Shown: positions 37,385 through 49,516, counted from the stretch's first letter. The stretch: 64,000 bases of DNA from an uncultured Marinobacter sp. (GCF_947488835.1 NZ_CANLBK010000003.1:372001-436000), one strand, 5' to 3'. The notes: a model not told the origin generated them from the sequence alone. Made by a program: numbers and translations.

Positions 37385-39190
37385 TTAAACACTCTCCTCT
37401 TCTTCATCACTATGTTGTTGCTGCAGCCACAATCGGGCGTAGTAGCCATTCCGCGCCAACAACTCGCTGTGGCTGCCACTTTCCACAATCTTGCCGTGAT
37501 CCATTACAAGAATCGTATCGGCATCACGCACAGTAGATAAGCGGTGGGCGATAACAAGGGTGGTGCGCTGCCGACTGACTTCGTTCAAGGCATCCAGGAT
37601 TGCCTGTTCTGAGATGGAATCCAGTGATGAGGTGGCTTCGTCGAGAATCAATAACGGCGGGTTTTTCAGCAACACTCGGGCAATGGCCACTCGCTGCTTT
37701 TCACCGCCGGAGAGTTTAAGCCCCCGCTCGCCCACTTTGGTGTCGTAACCTTCTGGCAGACTACGAATGAAGTCGTCCAGCCGCGCCTGTTTCGCAGCAT
37801 GATGGACCTCCGCTTCGGTAGCCTCTGGCCGGCCGTATGCGAGGTTGCTGTACAGGGTATCGTTGAACAGAACGGTGTCTTGGGGAACCACTCCGATTGC
37901 AGAGCGCAGGCTGTCCTGACTCACCTCGCGAATGTCCTGGCCATCGATGGTGATGCTGCCTCTATCCACGTCAAAAAAACGGAACAGCAGGCGGGCGAGG
38001 GTGGATTTACCGGCACCGCTGGCGCCTACAACGGCCAAGGTGTGACCTGCAGGAATGGTGAAGTCCACATCCTGCAAAATCGGGCGATCTGAACGGTAAG
38101 CGAAATGCACGTGATGAAAGCCTATCTCGCCTTTGTTCACAACGAGCGCCGAAGCCTCGGGCGCGTCTTCAATCGCCGGTGTTTCACCCAGCAATCCAAA
38201 CAGACGCTCCACATTCACCAGAGACTGGCGAATTTCCCGGTACACAAAGCCCAGAGCGTTCAATGGAATAAACAGTTGAAGCAGATAGGCGTTGATCATG
38301 GTGAAATCGCCCAGGGTTATAGCACCAGTGGCAACTTCTCTTACGGCCATAACCATCATGGTTATCATGGCCAAACCAATGATAAGCGCCTGGCCAGAGT
38401 TTAGCGCCGCCAGGGACAGACGGTTTTTCAGACGGGCTTTCTCCCAGCCTTCAAGATTTTCATCGTAAAGTTCGGCTTCGAATTTTTCGTTATTAAAATA
38501 TTTAACGGTTTCGTAGTTGAGCAGGCTGTCGATAGCACGGGAGTTAGACTGATTGTCACGGGCGTTTGCCTCACGCACGAACTTGGTTCGCCACTCGGTG
38601 ACTCTGATCGAAAAAACCACATACACCACTACCGCGATAAGAATGGCAAACACATAGCTGGCGTTAAACGCCACAAATAGAATGCCCGCCACCATCAGAA
38701 TTTCCAGCAGGGTGGGAACTATATTGAACAGGGTAAAACGCAGCAGAAAACTAATGCCGGTGGTTCCCCTTTCAATGTCCCGGGCCAGCCCCCCGGTTTT
38801 GCGATCGAGATGGAAAGCCAATTCCCGATCATGCAGATGACGGAACACCCGCAGCGACACCCGCCGCATGGCACGCTCGGCAACTCGTGCAAATACTGCA
38901 TCCCGCAGCTCACCGAACAGCGTGCTGCTAAACCTCAAGGTTCCGTAGGCAACCACCAGCACGATGGGAATCCACAGCAACAGCTCAGCCTCGCGGCCCT
39001 GATCCAGATAATCCACTATATATTTCAGCGCCACGGGGGTTGCGACCGTCGCCAGTTTTGCCAGTATCAGGAATGCAACAGACAAGGCTACTCGCCCACG
39101 GAACTCGGCTAGATAAGGCCAGAGCCCGGCGATCACTTTCCAGTCGGGCTTGTGGTTAGCGGGGTAATCACTGTCAGCGTATGCGCGCAA
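37385..39190 (-). CDS. ABC exporter, ATM1/HMT-type half transporter
   Basis: 601-residue half-transporter. The N-terminal membrane domain has six predicted helices (about 25-320). The C-terminal ATPase carries Walker A GASGAGKST, Q-loop VVPQDTVLF, signature LSGGEKQR, Walker B LLILDEATSSLD and H-loop AHRLST. The membrane sequence ALKYIVDYLDQG, HFLHDRELAFHLDRKTGGLARDIERGT (seen as LHDRELAFHLDRKTG) and NYETVKYFNNE match the ATM1/ABCB7 group, which exports glutathione or persulfide-linked species for iron-sulfur supply and metal tolerance. It is divergent from a second ABC transporter across 84 bases. Confidence 0.92.
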   Translation of the reverse strand: MRAYADSDYPANHKPDWKVIAGLWPYLAEFRGRVALSVAFLILAKLATVATPVALKYIVDYLDQGREAELLLWIPIVLVVAYGTLRFSSTLFGELRDAVFARVAERAMRRVSLRVFRHLHDRELAFHLDRKTGGLARDIERGTTGISFLLRFTLFNIVPTLLEILMVAGILFVAFNASYVFAILIAVVVYVVFSIRVTEWRTKFVREANARDNQSNSRAIDSLLNYETVKYFNNEKFEAELYDENLEGWEKARLKNRLSLAALNSGQALIIGLAMITMMVMAVREVATGAITLGDFTMINAYLLQLFIPLNALGFVYREIRQSLVNVERLFGLLGETPAIEDAPEASALVVNKGEIGFHHVHFAYRSDRPILQDVDFTIPAGHTLAVVGASGAGKSTLARLLFRFFDVDRGSITIDGQDIREVSQDSLRSAIGVVPQDTVLFNDTLYSNLAYGRPEATEAEVHHAAKQARLDDFIRSLPEGYDTKVGERGLKLSGGEKQRVAIARVLLKNPPLLILDEATSSLDSISEQAILDALNEVSRQRTTLVIAHRLSTVRDADTILVMDHGKIVESGSHSELLARNGYYARLWLQQQHSDEEEESV

Positions 39191-39262
39191 GAGACTTCCT
39201 TCATTTTTACGGAGAGGACAAGCGTATGATAAGGCCTGTGGATATTACTGCACCTCAACTTC

Positions 39263-39267
39263 AGGAG
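39263..39267 (+). promoter_or_regulatory. Ribosome-binding site supporting a non-ATG start
   Basis: AGGAG seven bases before an ATT codon at 39275 (ATC at 39272 is the other option). There is no ATG, GTG or TTG downstream of it until 39353, past most of the expected N-terminus. Confidence 0.6.
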
Positions 39268-39274
39268 TCACATC

Positions 39275-41032
39275 ATTAACACTCGTCACCGGCAGGCCCT
39301 GAAACTCGTCATCGGCTTTATTATTCCCTACCGCAAAGCGGTTGCGGGCGCCTTGGTGGCACTTGTCATCACCGCAGGCATCACCCTTGGCTTGGGGCAG
39401 GGGCTTAGAATTCTTGTGGATCAAGGCCTGGCTACCCAATCACCCGAAAACCTGGCCCGGGCGGTTGGCCTGTTCTTCATACTGGTGTTGGGGCTGGCTT
39501 TTGGTTCCTTCGCGCGCTTTTATCTGGTGTCCTGGATAGGTGAGCGCGTGGTCGCCGATATCCGCAAGCAAGTGTTCAATCACCTTATTGACCTGCACCC
39601 GGGGTTCTTCGAGCAGAACCGTGCTCTGGAAATACAGTCTCGATTTACTGCCGACACCACCGTTCTGCAATCGGTGATCGGCTCAACTGTCTCTATTGCC
39701 TTGCGCAATGCGCTGATGCTGATAGGTGGTTTGGCTCTGCTGTTCATCACCAACGCCAAGCTCGCCGGGATCATTTTGCTGGGTTTCCCTCTGGTTATTG
39801 CCCCCATCCTGTTTTTCGGTCGCCGGGTTCGGCAGCTATCCCGGCTCAGCCAGGACAGGGTGGCCGATGTGGGTAGCTACGTGGGGGAAAACCTCACTCA
39901 GATTAAAACGGTTCAAGCCTTCAATCATCAGCCCCACGACCGGCGGTTCTTTTCCGAGGTTTCCGAACGGGCTTTTGAGATAGCCCGAGCCCGTATCACC
40001 CAGCGCGCCTGGTTAACCACCTTGGCCATTTCACTGGTGATGGGGGCCGTAGGCATAGTGATCTGGATTGGCGGTCTTGATGTTATCCACGGCCGAATTT
40101 CCCCGGGGGAGCTGGCTGCATTTTTGTTTTACAGCTTGCTGGTAGGCGTAGCCGCTGGGGCGATCAGCGAGGTCATCGGTGAACTGCAACGGGCTGCAGG
40201 CTCCGCGGCCAGGCTTTTTGAGCTTCTGCAAACAAAGCCGGCTTTTGATCGGCCTGCAGAACAAGGAAATGAATTTCCCGGGGAAATTACCGGAGAAATC
40301 ACCATCGACGGGCTTAACTTCAGTTATCCCGGTCGGAGCGAACACCCTGCACTGAGCGATATTAGCCTGCAGGTTCGTGCCGGAGAGACTCTGGCGCTGG
40401 TTGGACCTTCCGGGGCCGGTAAATCCACACTGTTTGATCTCCTATTGCATTTCTATCAACCCGACAGCGGCACCATTCATATTGATGGCACAGACAGTGC
40501 CACGGTTTCTCTCGAGGCGCTCAGAGGATGCTTTGCACTCGTGCCCCAGAACCCCGCTCTGTTCCACGGCACCGTGATCGACAACATCCGCTATGCACGC
40601 CCTGGCGCCAGCCAGGGCGACGTAGAAAAAGCGGCTCGCATTGCTCACGCCCATGAGTTCATTGAAAAGTTGCCCGAAGGCTATCACTCACAGCTGGGTG
40701 ATGCCGGATTAGGGCTTTCGGGCGGCCAGAAGCAACGGCTGGCCATTGCCCGTGCGCTACTGGCCGACGCACCCATTCTGCTATTGGATGAAGCCACCAG
40801 CGCGCTGGATGCTGAAAGCGAGAGCTTGATCCAACAAACGATGCCTGCCCTGACATCCGGTAGAACCACTCTTGTGATCGCCCACAGACTGGCTACTGTA
40901 CGTAATGCGGACCGAATAGCGGTTCTGGATCAGGGTCGCCTGTTAGCCGTTGGCACACATGATGAGTTGATGCAGGAGAACGAACTCTACCGCCGTTTGG
41001 CAGATCTGCAATTCCGGGAGCAGTCAGTATGA
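39275..41032 (+). CDS. ABC exporter, MsbA/LipA-like half transporter, with probable ATT start
   Basis: About 585-residue half-transporter. Membrane helices cover about 15-300. The ATPase domain has Walker A GPSGAGKST, signature LSGGQKQR, Walker B ILLLDEATSALD and H-loop IAHRLAT. Substrate is unknown; MsbA-like lipid or drug export is possible. The frame is open from 39233 and the conserved first helix RQALKLVIGFIIPYRKAV lies before any ATG/GTG/TTG, the first of which is a TTG at 39353. AGGAG at 39263 is seven bases from an ATT at 39275, which I take as the start; ATT starts occur in infC and pcnB of E. coli. An annotator may put the start at 39353 or 39356, deleting 26-27 residues. It is divergent from the ATM1-type gene. 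Confidence 0.88.
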   Translation: MNTRHRQALKLVIGFIIPYRKAVAGALVALVITAGITLGLGQGLRILVDQGLATQSPENLARAVGLFFILVLGLAFGSFARFYLVSWIGERVVADIRKQVFNHLIDLHPGFFEQNRALEIQSRFTADTTVLQSVIGSTVSIALRNALMLIGGLALLFITNAKLAGIILLGFPLVIAPILFFGRRVRQLSRLSQDRVADVGSYVGENLTQIKTVQAFNHQPHDRRFFSEVSERAFEIARARITQRAWLTTLAISLVMGAVGIVIWIGGLDVIHGRISPGELAAFLFYSLLVGVAAGAISEVIGELQRAAGSAARLFELLQTKPAFDRPAEQGNEFPGEITGEITIDGLNFSYPGRSEHPALSDISLQVRAGETLALVGPSGAGKSTLFDLLLHFYQPDSGTIHIDGTDSATVSLEALRGCFALVPQNPALFHGTVIDNIRYARPGASQGDVEKAARIAHAHEFIEKLPEGYHSQLGDAGLGLSGGQKQRLAIARALLADAPILLLDEATSALDAESESLIQQTMPALTSGRTTLVIAHRLATVRNADRIAVLDQGRLLAVGTHDELMQENELYRRLADLQFREQSV

Positions 41033-41095
41033 TCACTCTTTTCAATGTGGTCAGTTTGTGTCATTCCGTTCTACTCCCTACACTGGTTAACGAGA

Positions 41096-41108
41096 CTGTT
41101 TTAAACAG
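41096..41108. promoter_or_regulatory. Palindrome upstream of gabT
   Basis: CTGTTT-T-AAACAG is a perfect 13-base inverted repeat 22 bases before the gabT start. It may bind a regulator; the spacing rules out a standard LexA box. Confidence 0.4.
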
Positions 41109-41129
41109 AGACACAGGGAGAATGGCAAA

Positions 41130-42407
41130 GTGAGCAACAAAGAACTTCAGGCACTCAAAGAACGCTATGTTGCAGCGGGCGCGGCGAGCCCTAACGAGCA
41201 ATTTGCTGATCACGCAACCAACGCAGAACTGTGGGACGCTGACGGAAAACGCATGATCGATTTTGCGGGTGGCATAGGTGTGCTTAACATCGGCCACCGG
41301 CACCCGAAAATAGTGGCGGCCATAAAAGCCCAGCTTGATAAGCTGATGCACACCTGCCAGACCGTTATGCCCTATGAGGGCTACGTGCGTCTGGCGCAGA
41401 AGCTGAGCGAAGTCACGCCGGTAAAAGGCCACGCAAAAGTAATGCTGGCCAACTCCGGTGCTGAAGCACTGGAGAACGCCCTTAAAATTGCCCGTGCAGC
41501 CACCGGCCGCACCAACGTAATCTGCTTCAACGGTGGTTACCACGGCCGTACCTTCATGACCATGGCAATGAATGGCAAGGCCGCACCTTACCAGACAGAC
41601 TTTGGCCCGATGCCAGGCAGTGTATTCCGCGCACCTTATCCTGTGCCATACCACGGTGTGACGGAGGAAGAAGCGCTGCGTGGTCTGCAGATGACCATGA
41701 AGGCCGACTCTCCGGCAGACCAGACAGCTGCGATCGTGCTTGAGCCGGTATTGGGTGAGGGTGGTTTTTACGCAGCACCCACCAGCTTCCTGAAAGCGCT
41801 CCGGAAGATTTGTGACGACAACGGCATCCTGCTGATTGTGGACGAAGTTCAGAGTGGCTTTGGCCGCACCGGCAAGATGTTTGCTCTGGAGCATAGTGGC
41901 GTTGAGGCAGACATCATTACCATGGCGAAGAGTATGGCCGATGGTATGCCCATTTCCGCGATCGTTGGCACCGACAAACACATGGACTCCTCAGGGCCGA
42001 ATTCATTGGGTGGGACTTATACCGGCAGCCCGACAGCTTGTGCGGCTGCCCTTGCGGTATTCGAGGTATTCAAGGAAGAAGATATCCTGGGCAAAAGCAT
42101 ACGCCTTGGTGAAAAGCTGAATCAGCGCTTTACCCAATGGCAGGAGCAGTTTACTCATGTAGACAATGTGCGTGGACTAGGGCCTATGGCGGCATTCGAA
42201 ATGGTTGAAAGCAAAGAAAGCCGTAAGCCTTTACCAGATATGGCTGCAGCAATTACCAAGAAGGCCAAAGAGAAGGGCCTGATCCTTCTGAGCTGTGGCA
42301 TGTACGGTAATACCTTGCGCTTCCTCATGCCGGTAACCATTGAGGACAGCATCCTTGAAGAAGGCTTGGCCATCGTTGAAGAGTGCCTGAAAGAAGTCGG
42401 CGCCTGA
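41130..42407 (+). CDS. gabT: 4-aminobutyrate aminotransferase
   Basis: 425-residue class III PLP aminotransferase that moves the amino group of GABA to 2-oxoglutarate, giving succinate semialdehyde and glutamate. The phosphate-binding [15 protein letters not shown] (108-122), [19 protein letters not shown] (D238) and the Schiff-base lysine K267 in [11 protein letters not shown] are present. Start GTG at 41130 with AGGGAG about nine bases upstream; a nearby ATG (41122) is out of frame. gabD is not adjacent, so the partner lies elsewhere. A strong terminator follows the gene. The subgroup could accept other omega-amino acids. Confidence 0.9.
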   Translation: MSNKELQALKERYVAAGAASPNEQFADHATNAELWDADGKRMIDFAGGIGVLNIGHRHPKIVAAIKAQLDKLMHTCQTVMPYEGYVRLAQKLSEVTPVKGHAKVMLANSGAEALENALKIARAATGRTNVICFNGGYHGRTFMTMAMNGKAAPYQTDFGPMPGSVFRAPYPVPYHGVTEEEALRGLQMTMKADSPADQTAAIVLEPVLGEGGFYAAPTSFLKALRKICDDNGILLIVDEVQSGFGRTGKMFALEHSGVEADIITMAKSMADGMPISAIVGTDKHMDSSGPNSLGGTYTGSPTACAAALAVFEVFKEEDILGKSIRLGEKLNQRFTQWQEQFTHVDNVRGLGPMAAFEMVESKESRKPLPDMAAAITKKAKEKGLILLSCGMYGNTLRFLMPVTIEDSILEEGLAIVEECLKEVGA

Positions 42408-42440
42408 TACATTACGTTTTAGCTTGATCATTTGTGACCT

Positions 42441-42468
42441 AAGCCGAACCTGCGGGTTCGGCTTTTTT
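42441..42468 (+). terminator. Rho-independent terminator after gabT
   Basis: 10-bp perfect stem AAGCCGAACC / GGTTCGGCTT with a TGCG tetraloop, then a T-run through 42468. Confidence 0.92.
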
Positions 42469-42519
42469 ATGGCGTTCGTCGTATACTGACCTGAGCTGTT
42501 TCACCAACCAGGCAGAGCC

Positions 42520-43257
42520 ATGACCGCACCAAATACCACATCAATGCCCGACCACAAACCGAGACCTTGGGTTGATCTTCTGGTCAGCATTATCATCCCA
42601 TCCGTTATCCTGATGAAGTTCAGTGGCGACGAGCATCTAGGCAGTGTTAATGCCCTGATTCTTGGTTTGGCCTTTCCACTGGGGTGGGGCCTTTTTGAGC
42701 TGATTCGCTACAGGAAGAAAAACTTTATCGCTCTGCTGGGCCTGATCAGTGTGGGGCTCACAGGCGGTATCGGCTTGCTTGAACTGGACGCCGGCTGGCT
42801 TGCCATAAAGGAAGCAGCTATTCCCGCAATCATCGGCCTCGCGGTACTTGCCTCTACCCGCACCAAATACCCCTTGGTTCGTACTCTTCTTTATAACCCC
42901 AACGTTCTTGACGTGGAAAAAATTCAGGAGTCCCTGGAGGAGAACAATCGTGTAGCGGAGTTTGAAGGGCGCTTGTTGAATGCCAGTTACTTTTTTGCAG
43001 GAACCTTCCTGTTTTCCTCCATTATGAACTATGTTCTGGCCCGCTGGATTGTCGTCAGCCCCTCTGGTACCCAGGCATTCAATGAGGAGCTTGGCAGGAT
43101 GACTCTGGTGAGTTACCCGATGATCGCCATTCCCTCTATGGTCATGATGATGCTCATTTTCTATTACCTTTGGAGAACCATCCGCCGGCTTACAGGCTAC
43201 ACCCTGGAAGACGTGATGGCGCCTCATTTGGCAGAGAAAGAAAAGTCCAGGCAGTAG
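42520..43257 (+). CDS. VC0807 family integral membrane protein
   Basis: 245-residue membrane protein with five or six helices: about 18-35, 42-62, 67-85, 92-110, 150-172 and 195-218. A hydrophilic segment between helices (STRTKYPLVRTLLYNPNVLDVEKIQ) and the helix FFAGTFLFSSIMNYVLARWIVVSPSGTQAFNEELGRMT match the VC0807 family as I recall it. The function is unknown. It stands alone between the gabT terminator and a two-way terminator shared with gyrB. Confidence 0.82.
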   Translation: MTAPNTTSMPDHKPRPWVDLLVSIIIPSVILMKFSGDEHLGSVNALILGLAFPLGWGLFELIRYRKKNFIALLGLISVGLTGGIGLLELDAGWLAIKEAAIPAIIGLAVLASTRTKYPLVRTLLYNPNVLDVEKIQESLEENNRVAEFEGRLLNASYFFAGTFLFSSIMNYVLARWIVVSPSGTQAFNEELGRMTLVSYPMIAIPSMVMMMLIFYYLWRTIRRLTGYTLEDVMAPHLAEKEKSRQ

Positions 43258-43315
43258 CCTGAAAATTCCCGAAAATCACGATGTAATCCAACGAGATACC
43301 CGGATTTAAGGTACA

Positions 43316-43355
43316 AAAAAAGCGGCCAGAGCAATACTACTCTGGCCGCTTTTTC
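43316..43355. terminator. Bidirectional terminator between VC0807-family gene and gyrB
   Basis: 11-bp perfect stem AGCGGCCAGAG / CTCTGGCCGCT (43321-43331 and 43340-43350). It is flanked by an A-run on the left and a T-run on the right, so it can stop transcription from both convergent genes. Confidence 0.92.
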
Positions 43356-43375
43356 ATTACCTGCTTTAGGCCTGA

Positions 43376-45826
<2,451 letters not shown>

Positions 45827-45869
45827 TCAAACCGCCTTTTGGCGCAGCTATAAGGTTGGTAGGCCGGTT

Positions 45870-47003
45870 TTATTCTTCCTTCAATTTGCCATGTTCCACG
45901 TGGAACATTCGGTAATCAGGTATCTGATTATTCTGCCACAGTATCTCCGGATCAGGATGTTCAATGGCGGTAATAAATACCTGGCAACGTAACTGCTGTA
46001 ACTTTCGAGCCAGCATGGTTCTATGGCTCTCATCCAACTCGGCGTTAATATCGTCGACCAGAAAGCTAACCTGCTTTCCAAGATCATTTAACACCATACT
46101 CTGGGCAATCTTCATCAGAATAACGAGGGTCTTCTGTTGGCCGCGAGAAAAGGTTTCCGCTACCGGTCGTCCCTGATACTTGATGCGGATGTCAGCACGG
46201 TTTGGCCCATAAAGGGTGTGCCCCATGCGGGCTTCCTGCTCCCTGTGGCGGACCAATACATCCGCCAGTGACTGACTCGTGTCCCATCCGGGATAGAACT
46301 CAAGTTTCAGCCCGTCTGTCCAACTTACATCCACTTCGTGAACCAGATTGTCGAAGGCACGTTTGAACTGGTCAAAGGCCGTCTTTCGGGCGTCGCTAAT
46401 TCGTTCGCTCAGTGCCACGTACTGGGTATCCCAGATACGCATCATGGATTCGTCTAGTCTACCATTTCTCAGCGTTTGATTCCGCTGTGATGTAACTCTC
46501 TGGCACTGTTGCCAGCTTGATGCAAAAGAAGGTTCCACGTGGAACACTGCCCAATCCAGAAATTGCCGACGCTTTCCCGGCCCACCCGCAACAATATCAA
46601 ACACACCAGGATCTATGACTGAAACGGGCAAGTGCATCGCAAGTGAGGAAAGGCTGCGTACGCTTTCCCCATCGACCCGCAATGTGGTTTCCTTCTGTAC
46701 CACATCGCGGGAAATACCCAAACGATGGGCAAGAGTTCCTTCTGCTAAATTATCACGCGGCTTATCAAGCCCATGGTCCAAACCTCCAAATACAGTGAAA
46801 CGCTGTTGCCCATGCTGTACGACCGCCTGATGCCGACTGACACGAAAGGAACGACCCAAGCCCAGATAACCAATCGCCTCTAGCACGCTGGTTTTACCGC
46901 TGCCATTAGCACCGTAAAGAAAGTTGAATGACGGTGAGAATGAAACAGGTTCAGCAGGGGAGAGGTTGCGAAAAAACTCGGTATGAAGTTTTACCAGCGC
47001 CAT
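45870..47003 (-). CDS. recF: DNA replication and repair protein RecF
   Basis: 377-residue SMC-like ATPase that helps load RecA at gaps. Walker A GANGSGKT lies in NFLYGANGSGKTSVLEAIGYL. The ABC-type signature FSRGQQKTLVI and Walker B VSFLVDDINAELDESH are present. Start ATG at 47003 matches the usual start of the family (MALVKLHTEFFRNL); the in-frame TTG 27 bases upstream adds a proline/arginine run of low plausibility. It is followed by gyrB after 79 bases. The gene upstream is an ABC1 kinase rather than dnaN, which is unusual. Confidence 0.96.
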   Translation of the reverse strand: MALVKLHTEFFRNLSPAEPVSFSPSFNFLYGANGSGKTSVLEAIGYLGLGRSFRVSRHQAVVQHGQQRFTVFGGLDHGLDKPRDNLAEGTLAHRLGISRDVVQKETTLRVDGESVRSLSSLAMHLPVSVIDPGVFDIVAGGPGKRRQFLDWAVFHVEPSFASSWQQCQRVTSQRNQTLRNGRLDESMMRIWDTQYVALSERISDARKTAFDQFKRAFDNLVHEVDVSWTDGLKLEFYPGWDTSQSLADVLVRHREQEARMGHTLYGPNRADIRIKYQGRPVAETFSRGQQKTLVILMKIAQSMVLNDLGKQVSFLVDDINAELDESHRTMLARKLQQLRCQVFITAIEHPDPEILWQNNQIPDYRMFHVEHGKLKEE

Positions 47004-47132
47004 AGGAAGCAAAGCTCGTCGCGGCAGCAAGAGGAATGGAAGGTATCCACGAAAAAAGGCAACAACTCACGGATTACGTGGGGTGCTGCCCTCTAGTGTA
47101 CAAAACAAGGCTGGCGAAGGCGACTTCTGCCT

Positions 47133-48404
47133 TCAGTGGAGCATGTTCAGGCGATCGTCCATAAAGACATCCATCTCCGGCGCAAGAATATGTACGTAAC
47201 GATCAAAATACAGGAATTGCTTCAATAACAGGGCGAATTCCCGCGGGAAATGCAAGCCATGGCTTTCGCCCACCTTCACCATATCCATAAGGATATTATT
47301 CACATCGTCTTCTGCTTGGTCCGCTTGATAAGGCACATGATCTGGGACCATCTTATCCATTTGCTGGTAAAGCTTGCGCAAATCCGCTGCCAAATCGTCG
47401 ACTTTCACCGTTTGGCTGGTTATCCCTATACGAATCATGGCGTCTGCCATACCATCGAAATTTCCAACCATCACAGACGATATAAAATCGCTAACCGCCT
47501 CCCAAGTATCTGGGCGAATACGGCCAACGATACCAAAATCGATAAACCCTACGCGCCCATCTCTAAGTACCATTAAGTTGCCCGCGTGTACGTCTGCATG
47601 AAAAAATTCGCACTTCGTAAGGCTGGAAAACCAGGTATTCATTGCGGTGATCAGCGTCCGCTCCGGATCTTTTGCATAACCGCGGATACTCTCCAGGTCG
47701 GTTAGGGGTACACCATGGAACCGCTCCATCGTCAGTATCCGGCGAGTACTTGCATGCTCATATACAGCAGGAACTGTTGCATCTTCATTATGGGTATCGT
47801 GGAGGAACTTCCGGAACACTTTGAGGTTATTAGCCTCTTTAATGAAGTCACACTCCTCCATCATGGTGCGTTGAATTTCTTCAACGATACCTGAGAGAGA
47901 TGTCCAGGAGAGTTTAGGTGCAAGGGTTTCAAGAATGCGTGCCGAGAGATACAGAAAGTTCAGGTCGGTCAGCAGGATATTTTCAACACCTGGCTTTTGA
48001 ACTTTTATGACTACGTCTTCGCCAGTTACGAGGCGCGCGGCATGCACCTGCGCGATGGAGGCAGAAGCCAGGGCTACCGGATCAATCTCGGAGAACACCT
48101 GATCAATCGGTCGATCCAGCTCTTTACTGATAATTCCCTTAATAATGCCATACGGCAAATTGGGGGTGCGATCGAGGCAGTACTGAAATTCCTCCACATA
48201 CTCTTTCGGGAAGAAGGTCGGCGAACTGGCAATGAACTGCCCAAGCTTGATGTAGGTTGCGCCTAGTGACTCAAAGGTCTGGCGCAACATACGCGGGGCA
48301 GGAGGGCGATCCCCCCTGACCCAATTGACACCGGTTCGGCCTAATACAGAAAGTGTTTGCCCAATTCTGAATGCGCCTTTGATTCCGTTCGTTACGGTGC
48401 CCAT
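47133..48404 (-). CDS. ABC1/UbiB (AarF) family atypical kinase-like protein
   Basis: 423-residue protein-kinase-like fold of the ABC1/ADCK/UbiB group. Motifs are KLGQ (53-56) of the KxGQ segment, an alanine-rich loop ASASIAQVHAARL, VVIKVQKPG with the ATP lysine, EECDFIKEANN, FFHADVHAGNLMV (catalytic HxDxHxGN) and GFIDFG (metal-binding aspartate). Relatives include UbiB, needed for ubiquinone synthesis, but this lacks UbiB's hydrophobic C-terminal helices, so substrate and partner are unknown. The ATG at 48404 is five bases after AGGAG. It starts 8 bases after dnaN and precedes recF by 129 bases, inside the replication-initiation cluster. Confidence 0.9.
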   Translation of the reverse strand: MGTVTNGIKGAFRIGQTLSVLGRTGVNWVRGDRPPAPRMLRQTFESLGATYIKLGQFIASSPTFFPKEYVEEFQYCLDRTPNLPYGIIKGIISKELDRPIDQVFSEIDPVALASASIAQVHAARLVTGEDVVIKVQKPGVENILLTDLNFLYLSARILETLAPKLSWTSLSGIVEEIQRTMMEECDFIKEANNLKVFRKFLHDTHNEDATVPAVYEHASTRRILTMERFHGVPLTDLESIRGYAKDPERTLITAMNTWFSSLTKCEFFHADVHAGNLMVLRDGRVGFIDFGIVGRIRPDTWEAVSDFISSVMVGNFDGMADAMIRIGITSQTVKVDDLAADLRKLYQQMDKMVPDHVPYQADQAEDDVNNILMDMVKVGESHGLHFPREFALLLKQFLYFDRYVHILAPEMDVFMDDRLNMLH

Positions 48405-48412
48405 CACTTCTC

Positions 48413-49516
48413 CTATAGCCTCATCGGCATAACCACATAAAGGCAGCGGTTATCCGTTTGCGATTCGATCAATGCGCTGCTGTTGGGATTCGATAGAGTG
48501 ATTTTCACCTGCTCATCATCCAGCGCGTTCATTACATCTATCAGATAGCCTACATTAAAACCTATCTGTAGTGATTCGCCCTGATAATCCACCGGCAGCG
48601 CGTCTTCGGCCTGTTCCTGATCCGGGTTGTTCGCAAACACCTGCAATTCGTTAGTGGCCAGGTTTAAACGCACACCGCGAATATTCTCATGTGACAAAAT
48701 TCCGGCGCGCTGAAGGGTGTTTTTAAGCGTGGCACGATCTGCCAACACGATTTTGTCACCGCCACGGGGAATCACCCGATTATAGTCCGGGAACTTGCCT
48801 TCAATCAGTTTGGAGGTAAACGTGTAAGACCCGACAGTCGCTCGCAGATGGTTATCACCAATAACCAGAGTGACGGGTGTTTCCACATCATCCAGCAGCC
48901 GCGACAGCTCAAGCACGCCCTTACGGGGCACAATCACCTGACGGGGTTCGGCACAACCGGTATTCAACTGCACGTGGGCCATCGCCAAACGGTGACCATC
49001 GGTGGCGACTGTGCGCACGTGGTCATTATCCACTTCCAATAGCAACCCGTTTAGATAGTAACGCACATCCTGCTGGGCCATGGCGAAAGCCGTCGCGTCG
49101 AACATGCGCCTGAGTTCTTTCTGTGGCAATTCCAACCGGAAACTCTCAGGCTCATCTTCCACATTGGGAAAATGCTCAGCAGGCAGGGTAGACAAGGTAA
49201 AATGACTTGCCCCGCATCGCACATGCAAACGATCGCCTTCCAGCACAAGCTCGATTGGCGCTTCGTCTCCAAGAGACCGACAGATATCTGAAAGTTTACG
49301 GGCAGGCACGGTGATGCGCCCGGGCTGGTCAACATGGACAGGTGTCACCCGCCCGACCAACTCGACTTCCATGTTTGTCCCGGTCAGAACCAGGGTATTG
49401 TCTTCGGCTACCAGCAGTACGTTGGACAGCACCGGCATGGTCTGCTTTTTTTCAACAACACCGGCAATGCTTTGCAAAGGTATGAGCAGGGATTCACGGC
49501 TGATCGTCAGTTTCAT
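48413..49516 (-). CDS. dnaN: DNA polymerase III subunit beta (sliding clamp)
   Basis: 367-residue ring-forming clamp that tethers replicative polymerase to DNA. Three similar domains of about 120 residues are visible, starting MKLTISRESLLIPLQSIAGVVEKKQTMPVLSNVLL, with YYLNGLLLEV, VATDGHRLA and ESLQIGFNVGYLIDVM. The C-terminus ends YVVMPMRL, typical of DnaN. It follows dnaA after 72 bases. Confidence 0.98.
   Translation of the reverse strand: MKLTISRESLLIPLQSIAGVVEKKQTMPVLSNVLLVAEDNTLVLTGTNMEVELVGRVTPVHVDQPGRITVPARKLSDICRSLGDEAPIELVLEGDRLHVRCGASHFTLSTLPAEHFPNVEDEPESFRLELPQKELRRMFDATAFAMAQQDVRYYLNGLLLEVDNDHVRTVATDGHRLAMAHVQLNTGCAEPRQVIVPRKGVLELSRLLDDVETPVTLVIGDNHLRATVGSYTFTSKLIEGKFPDYNRVIPRGGDKIVLADRATLKNTLQRAGILSHENIRGVRLNLATNELQVFANNPDQEQAEDALPVDYQGESLQIGFNVGYLIDVMNALDDEQVKITLSNPNSSALIESQTDNRCLYVVMPMRL

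Noticed and set aside
41096..41108. LexA/SOS box reading of CTGTTTTAAACAG
   Set aside because: The half-sites are only five bases apart, where a LexA box needs CTGT-N8-ACAG.
41122..41129. ATG upstream of gabT as the start codon
   Set aside because: Out of frame with the aminotransferase; the in-frame GTG at 41130 is used.
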